Below, in pieces: positions 23,974 through 31,974 of a DNA stretch of 35,459 nucleotides. This DNA comes from Deltaproteobacteria bacterium (GTDB taxonomy: Bacteria; Myxococcota_A; UBA9160; UBA4427): contig JAFDEK010000059.1 in the NCBI GenBank assembly GCA_019310385.1, forward strand, positions 1 to 35,459. The letters are read 5' to 3'. Both the position numbers and the translations under genes were made by a program. Within the stretch, counting starts at the first letter, position 1; every line of letters starts with the position of its first letter. The notes under the pieces were generated by a model. The model did not search any database. It was not told the DNA's origin and saw only the letters and a list, made by a program, of their open reading frames with translations.

Positions 23974-24468
23974 ATGGCCAACCTCTTCGAATTCAACGTG
24001 AAGGACATCGACGGCGCGATGCGCTCATTGGGGGACTTCAAGGACAAGGTCACCCTCGTCGTCAACGTCGCATCCAAGTGCGGCCTGACCCCCCAGTACG
24101 ACGGGCTCCAGCGTCTCTATGGTCAGTACCGCGAATCGGGCCTCGAGATTCTCGCCTTTCCCTGCAATCAATTCGCAGGGCAGGAGCCCGGCAGCGAGGC
24201 CGAGATCAAGGAATTCTGCGAGCTGGAGTATGGAACCCGCTTCCCGCTCTTCGCCAAGATCGAGGTCAACGGCGACGGGCGCGCACCCCTCTACGCCTGG
24301 CTCGCCGGCCAGGAGACCGAGCCCCAGGGGCCGGGCGACATCGAGTGGAACTTCGCCAAGTTCCTCGTCGGTCGCAGCGGCGACGTAATTGCGCGCTTTG
24401 CGCCCCCGGTCGAGCCCTGTGCCCGCGAGGTGACCGACGCCGTCGAGGCGGCGCTCGAGAGGGCCTGA
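23974..24468 (+). CDS. Glutathione peroxidase family protein
   Basis: A 164-residue thioredoxin-fold peroxidase starting at ATG 23974. The catalytic tetrad residues are visible: Cys36 (NVASKCGLTPQY, Cys in place of selenocysteine), Gln66 (FPCNQFAGQEPG), Trp125 and Asn126 (IEWNFAKFLVGR). Cys64 and a Cys in IKEFCELEYGTRFPLF are also present; in many bacterial members a second Cys makes the enzyme thioredoxin-dependent. It reduces hydrogen peroxide and organic or lipid hydroperoxides. No signal peptide, so cytoplasmic. It diverges from the mannosidase gene over a 109-bp spacer that includes a possible promoter near CTATTCTGG (23912) and is followed after 22 bp by a small lipoprotein gene. Confidence 0.95.
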   Translation: MANLFEFNVKDIDGAMRSLGDFKDKVTLVVNVASKCGLTPQYDGLQRLYGQYRESGLEILAFPCNQFAGQEPGSEAEIKEFCELEYGTRFPLFAKIEVNGDGRAPLYAWLAGQETEPQGPGDIEWNFAKFLVGRSGDVIARFAPPVEPCAREVTDAVEAALERA

Positions 24469-24490
24469 GGTCCGCGCGTCTCTCTCGCGT

Positions 24491-24841
24491 ATGCGCCTTC
24501 TCGCCATCGCCATCGCCATCGCGCTCGTGAGCTGCGTCACGACCGGCTGCTTCGTCTTCGACGAGCTGGACAGCGGCTTGGCGATCATGGATCAGCACTC
24601 GCGCAAGAAGCCGGAGGAGCCGAAGCCGGCCGCGCAGCCCTCTGACTCTTCGGGTTCGAGCTTCCTATCCGGGATCGATGTCGCGGGCCAGTTCCGAAAG
24701 TTCCAGGACAAGGTCGGCGAGGCCATGGCGAAGCCGCCCGACCCGGACAACACCTTGGTTCACTGTGAGGTCGAGGGCCGGGTCCGCTTCACGCGCAAGT
24801 ACGACTGCCAGGCCCTGGGCGGTCGCCTCGTCATGCGCTGA
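24491..24841 (+). CDS. Small lipoprotein of unknown function
   Basis: A 116-residue protein with a short lipoprotein signal: a basic Arg, a hydrophobic run of Ala/Ile, and LVSC with Cys15 in a good lipobox (a second candidate is Cys20 in TTGC). The mature part has a Lys/Pro/Glu-rich stretch (KKPEEPKPAAQPS), then FLSGIDVAGQFRKFQDKVGEAM, and ends with two Cys (LVHCEVEGRVRF and YDCQALGG) that could form a disulfide. No family recognised. It lies 22 bp after the peroxidase and lacks an obvious ribosome-binding site, so it may be co-transcribed with it. Confidence 0.72.
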   Translation: MRLLAIAIAIALVSCVTTGCFVFDELDSGLAIMDQHSRKKPEEPKPAAQPSDSSGSSFLSGIDVAGQFRKFQDKVGEAMAKPPDPDNTLVHCEVEGRVRFTRKYDCQALGGRLVMR

Positions 24842-25002
24842 GCGGCGCGCCGCCGGGCCTTCGACGAGTCCCGGCCGCTCCGGCCCCCCGCTCCGCGAAC
24901 CGTTATGCTTCCCGTCTTTCGCGGCCCGACCGTTGGCCTGCGTCCGAGCTCGAGCCGGGCGTCGGAGCCGCAGCTTCCCCATGACCCGGGCCTGAGGTCT
25001 GC

Positions 25003-27663
25003 ATGAGCCAGGACAAGCCGAAGGCCGTCTACCGCAACGACTATCGCGTGCCCGACTACTGGATCGAACGCGTCGATCTGCACATCGAGCTCGACCCCGA
25101 GCGCACCCGGGTGCGCTCGAAGCTGGTGGTCCGCCGCAACGAAGACGTGGCGGGGGATCCCGCGCCCTTCGCACTGGTGGGCGAAGATCTGAAGCTGCTG
25201 GAGCTGCGCCTCGACGGTCGTGAGCTCGGGCCCGGTGAGTACCGCGAGAGCGAGGGCGAGCTCGTCGTCGAAGGAGTGCCCGCACGCTTCGAGTTCGAGA
25301 CCCTGGTGGAGATCAATCCCCGCGCCAACACCGCGCTCTCGGGGCTCTACCTGAGCAGCGGCAACTACTGCACCCAGTGCGAGGCCATGGGCTTCCGCCG
25401 CATCACCTGGTACCTCGACCGCCCCGACGTCATGGCGCGCTTCACCACGACCCTGGTCGGGGACCCGGAGCAGATCCCGGTCATGCTCTCCAACGGCAAC
25501 CTCGTTGCCGACGAGCGCCTCGAGGACGGTCGCCGCAGCGTGCGCTGGGAGGACCCCTTCCCCAAGCCCAGCTACCTCTTCGCGCTGGTGGCCGGCGATC
25601 TGCGCTGCCACGCCGGGAGCTTCACCACCCGCTCGGGACGCGAGGTGAAGCTCGAGATCTGGGTCGAGCCCCAGAATCTCGATCGCTGCGAGCACGCCCT
25701 GCGCTCCCTGCAGAAATCCATGCAGTGGGACGAAGAGCGCTTCGGGCTCGAGTACGACCTCGACGTCTACATGATCGTGGCCGTCAACGATTTCAACATG
25801 GGCGCCATGGAGAACAAGGGGCTCAACGTCTTCAACTCCAAGTACGTCCTGGCCCAGCCCGAGACGGCCACCGACGACGACTACGAGGGAATCGAGGCCG
25901 TCATCGGCCACGAGTACTTCCACAACTGGACCGGTAACCGGGTCACCTGTCGCGATTGGTTCCAACTCACCCTGAAGGAGGGTCTCACCGTCTTTCGCGA
26001 CCAGGAGTTCAGCGCGGACATGACTTCGGCGGCGGTCAAGCGCATCGACGAAGTGAAGCTGCTGCGCTCGGCCCAGTTCGCCGAGGACGCCGGTCCCATG
26101 GCGCACCCGATTCGGCCCGAGTCCTACATTTCCATGGACAACTTCTACACGTCGACGGTCTACAACAAGGGCGCCGAGGTGATCCGCATGGTGGATACCC
26201 TGCTCGGACGCGAGGGCTTCCGCCGCGGCATGGACCTCTACTTCGAGCGCCACGACGGCCAGGCGGTGACCTGCGACGACTTCCGCGCTGCCATGGCGGA
26301 CGCCAACGGCGCCGACCTCGCTCAGTTCGAGCGCTGGTACTCCCAGGCGGGCACTCCGGTGGTGGAGGCCGAGGGGAGCTACGACGAAGAGGCGGGGAGC
26401 TATGCCCTGCGCCTGCGCCAGAGCTACCCCGATCCCGAAGAAGGTGTGGCGCTGCCCGAGCGCGAGCCGCTGCACATTCCGGTCGCACTGGGCTTGATCG
26501 GAGCGCAGGGCGAGGACCTGCCCCAGCGGCTGGCCGGGGAGGGCGCCGGGGAGGCTGCGACCGATCGCGTCCTCGAGCTGAAGCAGGCGGAGCAGACTTT
26601 CACCTTCGTGGGCCTGGACGCGCGTCCCGTCCCCTCGCTGCTGCGCAACTTCTCCGCTCCGGTGAAGCTGCGCATGCAGCGCGATCGTGCCGAGCTCGCC
26701 TTTTTGATGGGCCACGACCGCGATGCTTTCAACCGCTGGGACGCCGGCCAGAACCTGGCCAGCGAGCTGTTGCTGGAGCTCTCCGCCGAGGCGGCCGCCG
26801 GGCGTGAGCTCGTCCTCGATCCCCTCTTCGTCGAGGCCTGGGGCCGGGTACTCGCCGACCCCGAGCTGGACGGCTCCCTCAAGGCCCTGGCCCTCGGGCT
26901 TCCCTCCGAGAAGCTCCTTGGCCAGGAGCTCGCGGTGGTGGACGTCGACGCGCTCCACAGGGCGCGGGAGTTCGCGTTGCGGGAGCTCGCGAGCGCCCAC
27001 CGGGCGCAGCTATGGAGCGTCTACGAATCCTGTGCGACAGAAGAGGCCTACACGATCGATCGGGCCTCGATTGCGCGGCGCCGGCTCAAGAACACGGCGC
27101 TCGGTGTTCTTTCCGCCCTCGGCGAGGACGAGGTCACGCAGCGCATTGCGCGGCAGTTCCGCGATGCCGACAACATGACCGATCGCCAGGCCGCCCTGGT
27201 GCTCCTGGTCGACGGCGTGGGGCCCGAGCGCGAGGAAGCCCTGGCGGAATTCTACGAGCGCTGGAAGGGGGATCCCCTGGTGCTCGACAAGTGGTTCGCC
27301 GTCCAGGCCCTCTCGAAGCGGCCCGACACCCTGACACGGGTCCTCGAGCTCTTCCGGCACCCGGACTTCAGCCTCAAGAACCCGAATCGGCTTCGCTCCC
27401 TGGTGGGGAGCTTCTGCGCGGGCAATCAGGTGCGCTTCCACGCCGCCGAAGGCGCCGGCTACGCCTTCCTCGCCGGCATCGTCCTCGACCTCGACGCCCT
27501 GAATCCCCAGATGGCCGCGCGCATGGTTTCGATCTTCAATCCCTGGCGGCGCTTCGACCCGGGCCGGCGCGCGCTCATGGAGTCGCAGCTGGAGCGGATC
27601 GCGTCACGCAAGGGCCTTTCCAAGGACGTCTTCGAGATCGTGGGCCGTGCTCGGGGGCGCTGA
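25003..27663 (+). CDS. pepN: Aminopeptidase N (M1 family)
   Basis: An 886-residue cytoplasmic zinc metallopeptidase that removes N-terminal residues from peptides; length is close to the E. coli PepN type (870). The N-terminal beta domain begins YRNDYRVPDYWIERVDLHIELD. The exopeptidase motif is GAMEN (267-271). The zinc site is HEYFHNWTGN, with His303, Glu304 and His307, and the third ligand Glu326 exactly 18 residues on in LKEGLTVFRDQEFS. The catalytic Tyr region VYNKGAEVIRMV is present, as are the C-terminal DUF3458-type repeats ending FNPWRRFDPGRRALMESQLERI. The start ATG 25003 has a weak ribosome-binding site. A TATGCT hexamer at 24904 is a possible -10. Convergent with the 3D-domain gene, 15 bp apart. 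Confidence 0.97.
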   Translation: MSQDKPKAVYRNDYRVPDYWIERVDLHIELDPERTRVRSKLVVRRNEDVAGDPAPFALVGEDLKLLELRLDGRELGPGEYRESEGELVVEGVPARFEFETLVEINPRANTALSGLYLSSGNYCTQCEAMGFRRITWYLDRPDVMARFTTTLVGDPEQIPVMLSNGNLVADERLEDGRRSVRWEDPFPKPSYLFALVAGDLRCHAGSFTTRSGREVKLEIWVEPQNLDRCEHALRSLQKSMQWDEERFGLEYDLDVYMIVAVNDFNMGAMENKGLNVFNSKYVLAQPETATDDDYEGIEAVIGHEYFHNWTGNRVTCRDWFQLTLKEGLTVFRDQEFSADMTSAAVKRIDEVKLLRSAQFAEDAGPMAHPIRPESYISMDNFYTSTVYNKGAEVIRMVDTLLGREGFRRGMDLYFERHDGQAVTCDDFRAAMADANGADLAQFERWYSQAGTPVVEAEGSYDEEAGSYALRLRQSYPDPEEGVALPEREPLHIPVALGLIGAQGEDLPQRLAGEGAGEAATDRVLELKQAEQTFTFVGLDARPVPSLLRNFSAPVKLRMQRDRAELAFLMGHDRDAFNRWDAGQNLASELLLELSAEAAAGRELVLDPLFVEAWGRVLADPELDGSLKALALGLPSEKLLGQELAVVDVDALHRAREFALRELASAHRAQLWSVYESCATEEAYTIDRASIARRRLKNTALGVLSALGEDEVTQRIARQFRDADNMTDRQAALVLLVDGVGPEREEALAEFYERWKGDPLVLDKWFAVQALSKRPDTLTRVLELFRHPDFSLKNPNRLRSLVGSFCAGNQVRFHAAEGAGYAFLAGIVLDLDALNPQMAARMVSIFNPWRRFDPGRRALMESQLERIASRKGLSKDVFEIVGRARGR

Positions 27664-27678
27664 TGCGCCGCGCCCCCT

Positions 27679-28116
27679 CTACTCTGGCGCCTCCCAGGTG
27701 ATGCGGACCTTGCGCCTGCCCCAGCGGCGGGCGGCCTCGACGTCGATCCCCATGTAGATGTCGATCTTCTCCGTCCAGCGCTTGTTCATCTTGTCCTTGA
27801 CGACGTATTCGCCGTCGAGCCCCTCGATGCGCACCCGCGCGTTGTGGCCGAGACCCAGGGCGATGAGGTCCCGGGAGACCGCGATGGACTTCATGCCCGG
27901 ACGCAGGGTGTCGCCCCAGGCGCCCCGGTTCGGGTCGTCGTTGGTCTGATTCGCGACCGAGTTGTACGCAGTGGCGGTCACGACGAGGGTTCGGGTCTGT
28001 GTGTCAGGGTCGGCGTCGGCTCCGGCTCCGCATCCCAGTAGACAGGCCAGAAGCAGGCCCGGGAGCGGAGCCGACTGCCTCAGGGTGTTTCCAATGTCGA
28101 TGTTCCGGCGTATCAA
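27679..28116 (-). CDS. 3D-domain lipoprotein
   Basis: A 145-residue protein starting at TTG 28116 with GGAAGGAA about 10 nt upstream. The N terminus is a lipoprotein signal ending LLGC (Cys29). The mature part contains the 3D domain, named for three conserved aspartates: here Asp83 (IAVSRDLIALGLG), Asp108 (YVVKDKMNKRW) and Asp119 (IDIYMG). This double-psi-barrel fold occurs in MltA-type lytic transglycosylases, Rpf-related and cell-wall proteins. Without the rest of MltA it may bind or cleave peptidoglycan, or serve another envelope role. Convergent with pepN and divergent from the next gene across a 235-bp spacer that holds a GGTTAACC palindrome (28236) and a 10-bp tandem repeat. Confidence 0.9.
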   Translation of the reverse strand: MIRRNIDIGNTLRQSAPLPGLLLACLLGCGAGADADPDTQTRTLVVTATAYNSVANQTNDDPNRGAWGDTLRPGMKSIAVSRDLIALGLGHNARVRIEGLDGEYVVKDKMNKRWTEKIDIYMGIDVEAARRWGRRKVRITWEAPE

Positions 28117-28351
28117 TGTCGTCGGGTTCCTTCCCTATTCGGTGCAGGGCAGGGGGCAGGGTATCGACTTCGGCCCCAGGGGCGCGAGTGCAGAGCCCTT
28201 TCGGCTCGGAAAACCTTGCGTCTTCAGTGGGTTGGGGTTAACCACAGCAGCTGCGCCGACGCTCGGTGGCGACTCCAGAAGAAGCTCCAGGAAGCTCCAG
28301 ACTGTGCTCGAAGAGACGCTCCACAAGATCGCTCTCGAGGTGAATCGATTC

Positions 28352-29362
28352 GTGAACGGCAGCAGCCCTGGGAGGCCCGGCTCCAGCCGGCGCTTCGGCC
28401 GCATCTTCACGCTCGCCTACTGGATCGTTCTGGCTTGTCCGGCCTCCGCGTCAGCCGACGAGGAGCTCGGGCGCATTGCCACGGCGTCCAACCAGTTCGG
28501 GGGCAGCTTCATCGATGTCGAGAGCCCCGAGCTGCTGGCCCGGCTGCCCGGCGCCAGCGAGGATCCTCGCCTGCGCGAGCTCTGGGTGAGCGGGATGCGT
28601 CTGGAGCAGAAGGAAGAGCTGGTCGCATCGGCGGAGCAGTACCAGCGCATCGTCGAGCTGCGCCCCGGGGCTTCCCTCACCTACTGGCGCATTGCGCGCA
28701 ACTACTGGCGCAAATCCGAGAGCCTGTCCTTCGACGCCAAGAAGGAGCGCATCGAGTACTTCGAGATCGCCCGGGATTGGGCCCAGCGCGGCATCGACGC
28801 CGACCCCGAGTGCGGCGAGTGTATGCTGTGGAAGTTCGTCGCCATGGGGCGCCTGGCCACGACCAAGGGGCTGCTCTCGGCTGTGCGCACTGTCTCCGAG
28901 ATGGGCTCCCTGCTCGAGCGGGGTATCGCGCTGCAGCCCACCTACGCGGACAGTCCCAACAACACCGCCCTCGGCAACCTCTACTACGCGGGCGCGGTCT
29001 TCAATCGGGTGGTTCCGGATTCACTGTGGGTGAGCTGGATCATCGGGGTCCGGGGGGACAAGGAGCAGTCCCTCGATTACATCCGCAAGGCGGTGGCGAT
29101 CTCGGACGCGCGCGTGGATTATCGGGTGGAGCTCGGCGCGGTCCTGCTCTGCCTCGGCGTGGAGAAGGAGGACTCGGGTCGCCTGGCCGAGGGTGCCGAG
29201 GTGCTGCGCGGGGCGAGGCAGATGAAGCCCTACCTGAGCACCGACTATCTCGATCTCGGCTACGCCCAGAAGCTGATCGAGTCCCCTGGCCTGGCCTGCG
29301 GCTTCTCCCGGGACGGCTTCATCGACATCGCCGAGGTCATCGAATCTCGCGGCGACGGCTGA
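28352..29362 (+). CDS. Exported helical-repeat (TPR-like) protein
   Basis: A 336-residue protein. GTG 28352 is chosen because GAGGTGA lies 8 nt upstream and it yields a clean signal peptide (Arg-rich start, hydrophobic FTLAYWIVLACPA, cut after ASA); the frame is open further left. The mature protein is almost all helix with TPR-like repeats: KEELVASAEQYQRIVELRPG, LTYWRIARNYWRK, YFEIARDWAQRGIDADPECG, and ARQMKPYLSTDYLDLGYAQKL. It is probably periplasmic and may scaffold a complex; it faintly recalls the T-component of TRAP transporters, but I do not assign that. It sits 56 bp before the ABC importer genes and may be expressed with them. Confidence 0.78.
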   Translation: MNGSSPGRPGSSRRFGRIFTLAYWIVLACPASASADEELGRIATASNQFGGSFIDVESPELLARLPGASEDPRLRELWVSGMRLEQKEELVASAEQYQRIVELRPGASLTYWRIARNYWRKSESLSFDAKKERIEYFEIARDWAQRGIDADPECGECMLWKFVAMGRLATTKGLLSAVRTVSEMGSLLERGIALQPTYADSPNNTALGNLYYAGAVFNRVVPDSLWVSWIIGVRGDKEQSLDYIRKAVAISDARVDYRVELGAVLLCLGVEKEDSGRLAEGAEVLRGARQMKPYLSTDYLDLGYAQKLIESPGLACGFSRDGFIDIAEVIESRGDG

Positions 29363-29380
29363 TATTCTCTGTGGCCGGGT

Positions 29381-29414
29381 GCTTCACGGAGGACCCGGGC
29401 GCTTCACGGAGGAC
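29381..29414. repeat. Duplicated ribosome-binding region
   Basis: GCTTCACGGAGGAC occurs at 29381-29394 and again at 29401-29414 (20-bp period). The second copy provides the GGAGG used by the binding-protein gene at GTG 29419; the first is followed by no start codon. A leader duplication by slippage. Confidence 0.85.
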
Positions 29415-29418
29415 AAGG

Positions 29419-30315
29419 GTGCTCTTCGCGGGTCGGGTGAGCGTTGCGTTTCTTGCAGTCACCGTGCTGCTCGCTTGCGGCGGCGGCGAGGGCCGCGGGC
29501 CCGGATCTGCATCGGGCGCTCCGCCGCTGCGCTTCAGCGCCATTCCCGATCAGGACGAGACCCGGCTGCGGGAGCGCTTCGAGCCCGTGGCGGCGTATCT
29601 GGCTCTGGAGCTCGGCGTGCCCGTCGAGTACGTCCACGCCACCCGCTACGCGGACGCGGTGGAGCTGTTCAAGAACGGGGACGTTTCCCTGGCTTGGCTC
29701 GGGGGGTTGACGGGGGTGCAGGCGCGCCACACGGTGCCCGGCGCCCGCGCCGTCGCCCAGGGCGCCGAAGACCCCGACTTCTACTCCTACTTCATTGCGC
29801 ACCGCGACACGGGGCTCGAAGCCGGAGACGCGTTCCCCTCCGCTATCGCGGGGCGGCGCTTCGTGTTCGGTTCTCAGGGCTCGACTTCCGGCCGTCTCAT
29901 GCCCGAGCACTTCATTCGTGAGCACACGAGTACGAGCCCGGAGCGCTACTTCGCGGCGGTCAGCTATTCGGGCAGTCACGACCGCACTGCGGAGCTCGTC
30001 GGAACGGGGCAGTTCGACGTCGGCGCGATCAACTACAAGGTCTACGAGCGCCGGGTTGCCGAGGGGCAGACGGATCCCCAGCGGGTGCGGGTGATCTGGC
30101 AGACACCCACCTACCCGGACTACAACTTCACCGCTCACCCGCAGCTGGATGCCACCTACGGCGCCGGCTTCACCGATCGCCTCCAGCAGGTCCTCATCGC
30201 CATGCGCGACCCCGACCTTCTCGGCGCCTTTCCACGCAAGCGCTTGATCGCGGCTCGCAACGAGGACTTCGCTGCGATCCGGGATCTCGCCCTCGAACTC
30301 GGGTTCATTCGTTAG
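29419..30315 (+). CDS. Phosphate/phosphite/phosphonate ABC transporter binding lipoprotein (PhnD-like)
   Basis: A 298-residue protein starting at GTG 29419 (GGAGG 6 nt upstream). A signal ends in the lipobox LLAC with Cys20 or so, followed by a Gly-rich tether. The PhnD family fold is recognised by LRFSAIPDQDETRLRERFEPVAAYLALELG, VEYVHATRYADAVELFKNGDVSLAWLGGLTG, and the ligand-binding loop VFGSQGSTSGRLMPEHF. GTGQFDVGAINYKVYE and RVIWQTPTYPDYNFTAHP follow. It would capture a phosphonate, phosphite or related oxyanion in the periplasm and deliver it to the permeases. The exact ligand cannot be read, and no C-P lyase or phosphite dehydrogenase is in the window. Ends 2 bp before the ATPase gene. 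Confidence 0.92.
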   Translation: MLFAGRVSVAFLAVTVLLACGGGEGRGPGSASGAPPLRFSAIPDQDETRLRERFEPVAAYLALELGVPVEYVHATRYADAVELFKNGDVSLAWLGGLTGVQARHTVPGARAVAQGAEDPDFYSYFIAHRDTGLEAGDAFPSAIAGRRFVFGSQGSTSGRLMPEHFIREHTSTSPERYFAAVSYSGSHDRTAELVGTGQFDVGAINYKVYERRVAEGQTDPQRVRVIWQTPTYPDYNFTAHPQLDATYGAGFTDRLQQVLIAMRDPDLLGAFPRKRLIAARNEDFAAIRDLALELGFIR

Positions 30316-30317
30316 CC

Positions 30318-31106
30318 GTGGAAGCCACGCGACCCGCCTTCCTGCTCGACTCGGTCGGCGTCGACCACGGCGAGCTGCGCGCCCTCGACGGGGTGAGCCT
30401 GGAGATTCGCGAGGGAGACTGCGTGGGCTTCGTAGGTCCCAGCGGTTCGGGGAAGACGACCTTGCTGCGCTTGCTGAACGGCAGCCAACGTCCGACCCGG
30501 GGCGCGGTTCGGGTCGCGGGTGAGCAGCTCGGAGCGCTCTCGGATTCCGGGCTGCGGGGGCTGCGCGCCCAGATCGGCTTCGTGCACCAGGACCTCGCGC
30601 TGGTGCCGAACCTGCGCGTGGCGCAGAACGTGATGAGCGGCGGGCTGGGGCGTCTCGGCTTCGGGGCGGCGCTGCGCGACATGCTGCTTCCCCCGCGCGA
30701 GAAGCTGCGCGAAGTCCACGCCTTGCTCGAGCAGCTCGGTATCGAGGAAAAGCTCTTCGAGCGGACCGACCGCCTCTCGGGCGGCGAGCAGCAGCGCGTC
30801 GCCATTGCGCGCGCTCTCTTCCAACGGCCCGTCGCGCTGCTCGCCGACGAGCCGGTCTCGAGCGTGGATCCCGCGCGGGCCCGAGAGACCGTGGCACTCC
30901 TGGTTCGGGTCTGCGCCGAACGGGGGCTCACCCTGTGCGTGAGCCTCCACAACCTCTCGCTTGCCCAGTCCCACCTCTCGCGCCTGGTGGGCCTGCGCCG
31001 CGGCCGCGTCGTCTTCGACGGGCCCAGCCGGGAGATCGCTGCCGAGCAGTTCGAGCAGCTCTACGAGATCGAAGGGGCCGCAGGGGGGCGCGATGAGTAC
31101 GGCTGA
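30318..31106 (+). CDS. Phosphonate-type ABC transporter ATPase (PhnC-like)
   Basis: A 262-residue ABC ATPase starting at GTG 30318, 2 bp after the binding-protein stop. Walker A is GPSGSGKTT (from residue 40), the Q-loop region is IGFVHQDLALVPNLRVAQNV, the signature is LSGGEQQRVAIARAL, Walker B is VALLADEPVSSVD, and the H-loop is CVSLHNLSLAQSH. The FVHQDLALVPNLRVAQNVMSGGLGR segment is characteristic of the PhnC branch. It powers import through the two permeases that follow. The stop codon overlaps the first permease start by 14 bp, so expression is coupled. Confidence 0.94.
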   Translation: MEATRPAFLLDSVGVDHGELRALDGVSLEIREGDCVGFVGPSGSGKTTLLRLLNGSQRPTRGAVRVAGEQLGALSDSGLRGLRAQIGFVHQDLALVPNLRVAQNVMSGGLGRLGFGAALRDMLLPPREKLREVHALLEQLGIEEKLFERTDRLSGGEQQRVAIARALFQRPVALLADEPVSSVDPARARETVALLVRVCAERGLTLCVSLHNLSLAQSHLSRLVGLRRGRVVFDGPSREIAAEQFEQLYEIEGAAGGRDEYG

Positions 31107-31974
31107 CGCGCTGCACCGCCCGGCGGTCGTCGGGGCAAGGCGCGTGGCGCTGCTCCTGCTCGGAGCGGCGGGCGTCTGGTCCTTCGCGACCCTGGATCTC
31201 GCGCTCGCGGATCTCGTGCCTTCGAGCGGTGGGCTCGAAGCGGCCCAGCGCTTCTTCTCCCGGGCCCTCTCGCCGGCGCTGCACTCCGAGGCACGGCTCG
31301 CTTCGGCTGCCGCGCCCCCGGTCGTGGTGACCGCCATGGCAGCGGCCTGGACGACCCTGGTCTACGCGGCCGCCGCAATGAGCCTCTCGCTGGTGCTGGG
31401 GATCGCGCTCGGCTTCGGAACCTCGTCGGCCCTCTGGCTGGATGAGCCCGCGGACTCCGGCCGGGGCGCCGGGTCTTCCGGGGCGCTCGCGCCGCTTCTC
31501 TATGCAGCGGGGCGCGTCCTCATTGCGCTGATGCGCTCGATCCACGAGCTGCTCTGGGCGGTGCTCCTCCTGGTCGCCGTCGGCCTCAACGAGCTGGCCG
31601 CCGTCCTCGCCCTCGCGATTCCCCACGCGGGAATCCTCGCGAAGGTCTTCTCCGAGCTGATCGACGAGGCGCCCCGGGACGCGTCCCGGGCGCTGCGCGA
31701 CGCCGGTGCCTCGAAGCTGCAGATCTACTGCTTTGCCCTGCTGCCCCGGGCCCTGCCCGATCTCGTCACCTACGCGTTCTACCGCTTCGAGTGTATGCTG
31801 CGCTCCTCGGCGGTGCTGGGTCTCTTCGGCTTTCCCACCCTGGGACTCTACATTCGCCAGTCCTTCGCGAGCACGAACTACGGCGAGGTCTGGACCTATC
31901 TCTACGCACTCCTCGCCCTGGTGCTGGCATTCGAGGCCTGGAGCGGCGCTGTACGCCGCAGGTTGCAGGCGTGA
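31093..31974 (+). CDS. Phosphonate-type ABC permease 1 (PhnE-like)
   Basis: A 293-residue inner-membrane permease. ATG 31093 lies inside the end of the ATPase gene. About six membrane segments are visible, starting with VALLLLGAAGVWSFATLDLAL and VVTAMAAAWTTLVYAAAAMSLSLVLG. The EAA-type coupling loop that docks the ATPase is AGILAKVFSELIDEAPRDASRALRDAGASKLQIYCFALLP, written here as a motif with key Glu, Gly-Ala-Ser and Leu-Pro residues, followed by VTYAFYRFECMLRSSAVLG as in PhnE. A Gly/Ser-rich loop (PADSGRGAGSSG) separates two helices. The stop overlaps the next start (GTGA). Confidence 0.92.
   Translation: MSTADALHRPAVVGARRVALLLLGAAGVWSFATLDLALADLVPSSGGLEAAQRFFSRALSPALHSEARLASAAAPPVVVTAMAAAWTTLVYAAAAMSLSLVLGIALGFGTSSALWLDEPADSGRGAGSSGALAPLLYAAGRVLIALMRSIHELLWAVLLLVAVGLNELAAVLALAIPHAGILAKVFSELIDEAPRDASRALRDAGASKLQIYCFALLPRALPDLVTYAFYRFECMLRSSAVLGLFGFPTLGLYIRQSFASTNYGEVWTYLYALLALVLAFEAWSGAVRRRLQA

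Noticed and set aside
24842..24853. GCGGCGCGCCGC palindrome as a terminator
   Set aside because: It has no loop and no T-tract; probably a GC-rich coincidence.
24760..27000. Open frame of about 746 codons on the minus strand across pepN
   Set aside because: The plus-strand PepN has all catalytic motifs. Long antisense frames are expected from GC-rich third positions, and this one has low-complexity sequence with no family features.
28236..28243. GGTTAACC palindrome as an operator
   Set aside because: Only eight bases without flanking symmetry; expected by chance in a window of this size.
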